Below are positions 31,187 to 32,774 of a stretch of 32,774 bases of DNA, piece after piece. This stretch comes from an uncultured Bacteroidota bacterium. Lineage in GTDB: Bacteria > Bacteroidota > Bacteroidia > Bacteroidales > FEN-979. Within the stretch, counting starts at the first letter, position 1. The number at the start of each line of letters is the position of its first letter. The notes under the pieces were generated by a model that saw only the letters and a program-made list of their open reading frames with translations, had not been told where the DNA came from and searched no databases. The position numbers and the translations under genes are program-made. The stretch is from the NCBI GenBank assembly GCA_937900965.1, contig CALCGJ010000031.1, forward strand, positions 81,341-114,114, given 5' to 3'.

Positions 31187-31909
31187 CTACTGGACAACAG
31201 GTTTTATGCCTGCTCTTTTATAATCAATTTTTTCCCGTTCTGTCCGTTGAGGGATATATTTCTTATGATGAATGTTAAGAAAGAATAGATTTGAAGTTAC
31301 CGAGATCCGGGTAGCAGGATAAAAATCATTCCAGGGTATGATATTCGAATGTCCAATTGGGAGAACTCCGTCTTTGCTTTTATTCCAAGCAAATATGTCG
31401 AAGAGATGGTATCTTCTTTTGATGACACGAAATGGAGCGCCTTTTATTAACCCCTTGAGGCGTGTGGAGTCGCGTTTAGCCTGATCAAATGACCTGGGAT
31501 TGAAATCTATCATCACCTGGATATCATGCCAGGGAGAGATGTGTGTAATGAAGTACCTCTTCACCAGGCGAAACCGTTTCGATTTCAGATGGGTGGCAAG
31601 AGTCTCCAGGTTATCAATGAATACGGCAATATCGAAATCATTATGGTACCTGTAGAAATCACCAATACTCCAGGCTATACCAGCCCCTCCTGTGAAATAG
31701 GCCTGACAGGTCATCCCCTGAAAAAGCGTTACCAACTTCTCTGCATCTTCGAGTTGACGAACGTTAACCCCATAGGTAAATTTTCCTTTACGACGGGTAA
31801 TTATGATCGTGGCTGAAAAAAGTTTTCGCAAATTCACCAGACAACTTTTAGGTGTGAAAATAATCAATTTATTATAACTTGCATCGCCTGTACCCGGATC
31901 ATGGAACAA
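31187..31909 (-). CDS. Nucleotidyltransferase-fold protein (aminoglycoside/lincosamide NTase-like)
   Basis: A protein of up to 240 residues with a polymerase-beta-type nucleotidyltransferase core: FTGGAGIAWSIG at 72-83, then HNDFDIAVF with metal ligands Asp91 and Asp93, and IQVMIDF, whose Asp may be the third carboxylate. The GG...G...H-D-D-I spacing resembles ANT(2'')/Lnu-type enzymes, but that does not show resistance; many such proteins are of unknown substrate. The start is uncertain: the first ATG at 31909 overlaps the divergent glycosyltransferase start by nine bases, and a GTG at 31837 or a later codon is possible, because the recognisable domain starts only near residue 50. The C-terminal 40 residues are basic. 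Its neighbour may indicate a role in glycan modification. Confidence 0.72.
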   Translation of the reverse strand: MFHDPGTGDASYNKLIIFTPKSCLVNLRKLFSATIIITRRKGKFTYGVNVRQLEDAEKLVTLFQGMTCQAYFTGGAGIAWSIGDFYRYHNDFDIAVFIDNLETLATHLKSKRFRLVKRYFITHISPWHDIQVMIDFNPRSFDQAKRDSTRLKGLIKGAPFRVIKRRYHLFDIFAWNKSKDGVLPIGHSNIIPWNDFYPATRISVTSNLFFLNIHHKKYIPQRTEREKIDYKRAGIKPVVQ

Positions 31910-32668
31910 CTTTCAGCCTTCATATTATCAAAGGACAGTGAGACTCACCTGCCCGAAATATTAAATGCTCTTTCAACCGTCTCAGATGAAATACTAATAA
32001 TAGAAAGCGGTATCACTGGAAAATCAGAGTCTTTCGCAGGTAATTTTGAAAAGGCGAGGGTTATTTATAAAGAATTTGGAAATTTCAGGGATCAACGAAC
32101 TTTTGCGACCGATTGCTGTATGCATGACATGGTTTTATTTGTTGATTCGGACGAGATTCCTGATGATAATTTCCTGAAATCTATCCATGAACTTAAACAA
32201 AGTAGTTTTGAGCATGATGCATATACGGTTTCCAGAAAGTGGAATGTTCTGGGAAAAAATGTTCACTGTATGTACCCGGTAACCTCGCCCGATAACCCTG
32301 TTAAACTATTCAGAAAGAGCCGTGTTTCTTTTTCTTCATCCAATTTAGTCCATGAATCCCCCAAAGGATATCGCTCTGTTGGACGTCTTGGAGGAAGCAT
32401 CAATCACATCACCATGAGGACGAAAGAGGAGTTAAAGTCAAAACTTGAATCGTATACAAACTTCGCATCTCATGATTTAATACTTAAAAGGAAAAAAGTT
32501 AACCGATTTAACATGCTGTTCTCTCCAGTTGGTGCTTTTTTTAAATGGTATTTTTTCCGCGGAGGATATAAAGATGGCTATATCGGGTTGATACTCGGAG
32601 GTTATTCCTATCAGTATACACTCAGGAAGTATCTCAAAGCAAATAAGCTGCTTATCAATGGTTCTTAA
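31901..32668 (+). CDS. Family 2 glycosyltransferase (WaaE-like)
   Basis: A 255-residue GT-A fold, family 2 glycosyltransferase. It opens with the nucleotide-sugar fold (LSAFILSKDSETHLPEILNAL, DEILIIESG), then the acceptor-side block NFRDQRTFATDCC and the metal-binding DSDE at 82-85 in LFVDSDEIPDD. VKLFRKSRVSFSS, VHESP and the NHITMRTKEELKSKLESYTNFAS block resemble WaaE/KdtX-type lipopolysaccharide-core transferases. The C-terminal part (about 205-235) is aromatic and could lie on the membrane. It would add a sugar to a cell-surface glycan on the cytosolic side. The gene is complete; the last 106 bases of the window (32669-32774) show nothing I can name. Confidence 0.9.
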   Translation: MEQLSAFILSKDSETHLPEILNALSTVSDEILIIESGITGKSESFAGNFEKARVIYKEFGNFRDQRTFATDCCMHDMVLFVDSDEIPDDNFLKSIHELKQSSFEHDAYTVSRKWNVLGKNVHCMYPVTSPDNPVKLFRKSRVSFSSSNLVHESPKGYRSVGRLGGSINHITMRTKEELKSKLESYTNFASHDLILKRKKVNRFNMLFSPVGAFFKWYFFRGGYKDGYIGLILGGYSYQYTLRKYLKANKLLINGS

Positions 32669-32774
32669 CTGTCTGACAGTAAATCCATTTCTAAAGGCAC
32701 ATTCCTTCCCCAGGAATATAATTGATGCATAACCTGGAATGATCTGCTCAATATTTACAGAGAATGTTTCATAA

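Noticed and set aside
31187-31909. Aminoglycoside resistance gene
   Set aside because: Only the general nucleotidyltransferase core is seen; substrate and resistance cannot be inferred from it.

Overview
The window looks like a chromosomal segment of an environmental Bacteroidota (class Bacteroidia or a close relative). The evidence is a PorP/SprF-family protein, a gliding-motility-type (type B) and a type A sorting domain of the type IX secretion system (T9SS), PKD-like surface proteins, lipoproteins of the 'CKKK/CKKD' style, weak or absent Shine-Dalgarno sites, and promoters of the Bacteroidota form TTG...TAnnTTTG. No tRNA, rRNA, CRISPR array, insertion sequence or phage gene was seen.

Layout. 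1-1241: 3' part of a TolC/NodT-type outer-membrane efflux gene, cut by the window edge. 1342-6160: a small secreted protein, then a transglutaminase-like/beta-propeller protein, facing an LPP20/DUF4384-type secreted protein; the two convergent genes share the bases of their stop codons. 6201-7334: an AAA ATPase with DUF4143, behind a near-perfect Bacteroidota promoter. 7443-10476: two tandem secreted caspase-family proteins, each with an EF-hand-like loop, one fused to a formylglycine-generating-enzyme-like domain. 10588-12780: a divergent TPR protein. 12787-15074: a lipoprotein and a beta-helix/LruC-type protein. 15269-16708: an aromatic-L-amino-acid-type decarboxylase. 16797-19596: a GH18-like T9SS cargo protein divergent from a GH17-like lipoprotein. 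19697-22596: a REC-PAS-histidine kinase and an NtrC-type sigma-54 activator whose reading frame is broken. 22597-28101: a terminator, a textbook -24/-12 sigma-54 promoter, and a run of secreted PKD-like, secreted unknown, type B T9SS cargo and PorP/SprF genes. 28156-29763: a YfcC-type transporter. 29893-31149: a type 1 periplasmic-binding lipoprotein. 31187-32668: a nucleotidyltransferase-like gene and a family 2 glycosyltransferase, divergent with overlapping starts.

Two things stand out. First, the two-component pair lies directly upstream of a sigma-54 promoter that faces a T9SS type B surface-protein locus. This suggests a self-contained sensor-to-surface module, and the frameshift in the activator may mean the module is switched off in this isolate or that the assembly has an error. 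Second, five tracts of imperfect tandem repeats, of four different sequences, all have a unit of exactly seven bases. Three of them encode the hydrophobic core of signal peptides and one encodes an interdomain linker. Because seven is not a multiple of three, gain or loss of a unit would shift the frame, much as the pentamer repeats in Neisseria opa signal peptides do. Both readings are inference from sequence alone.
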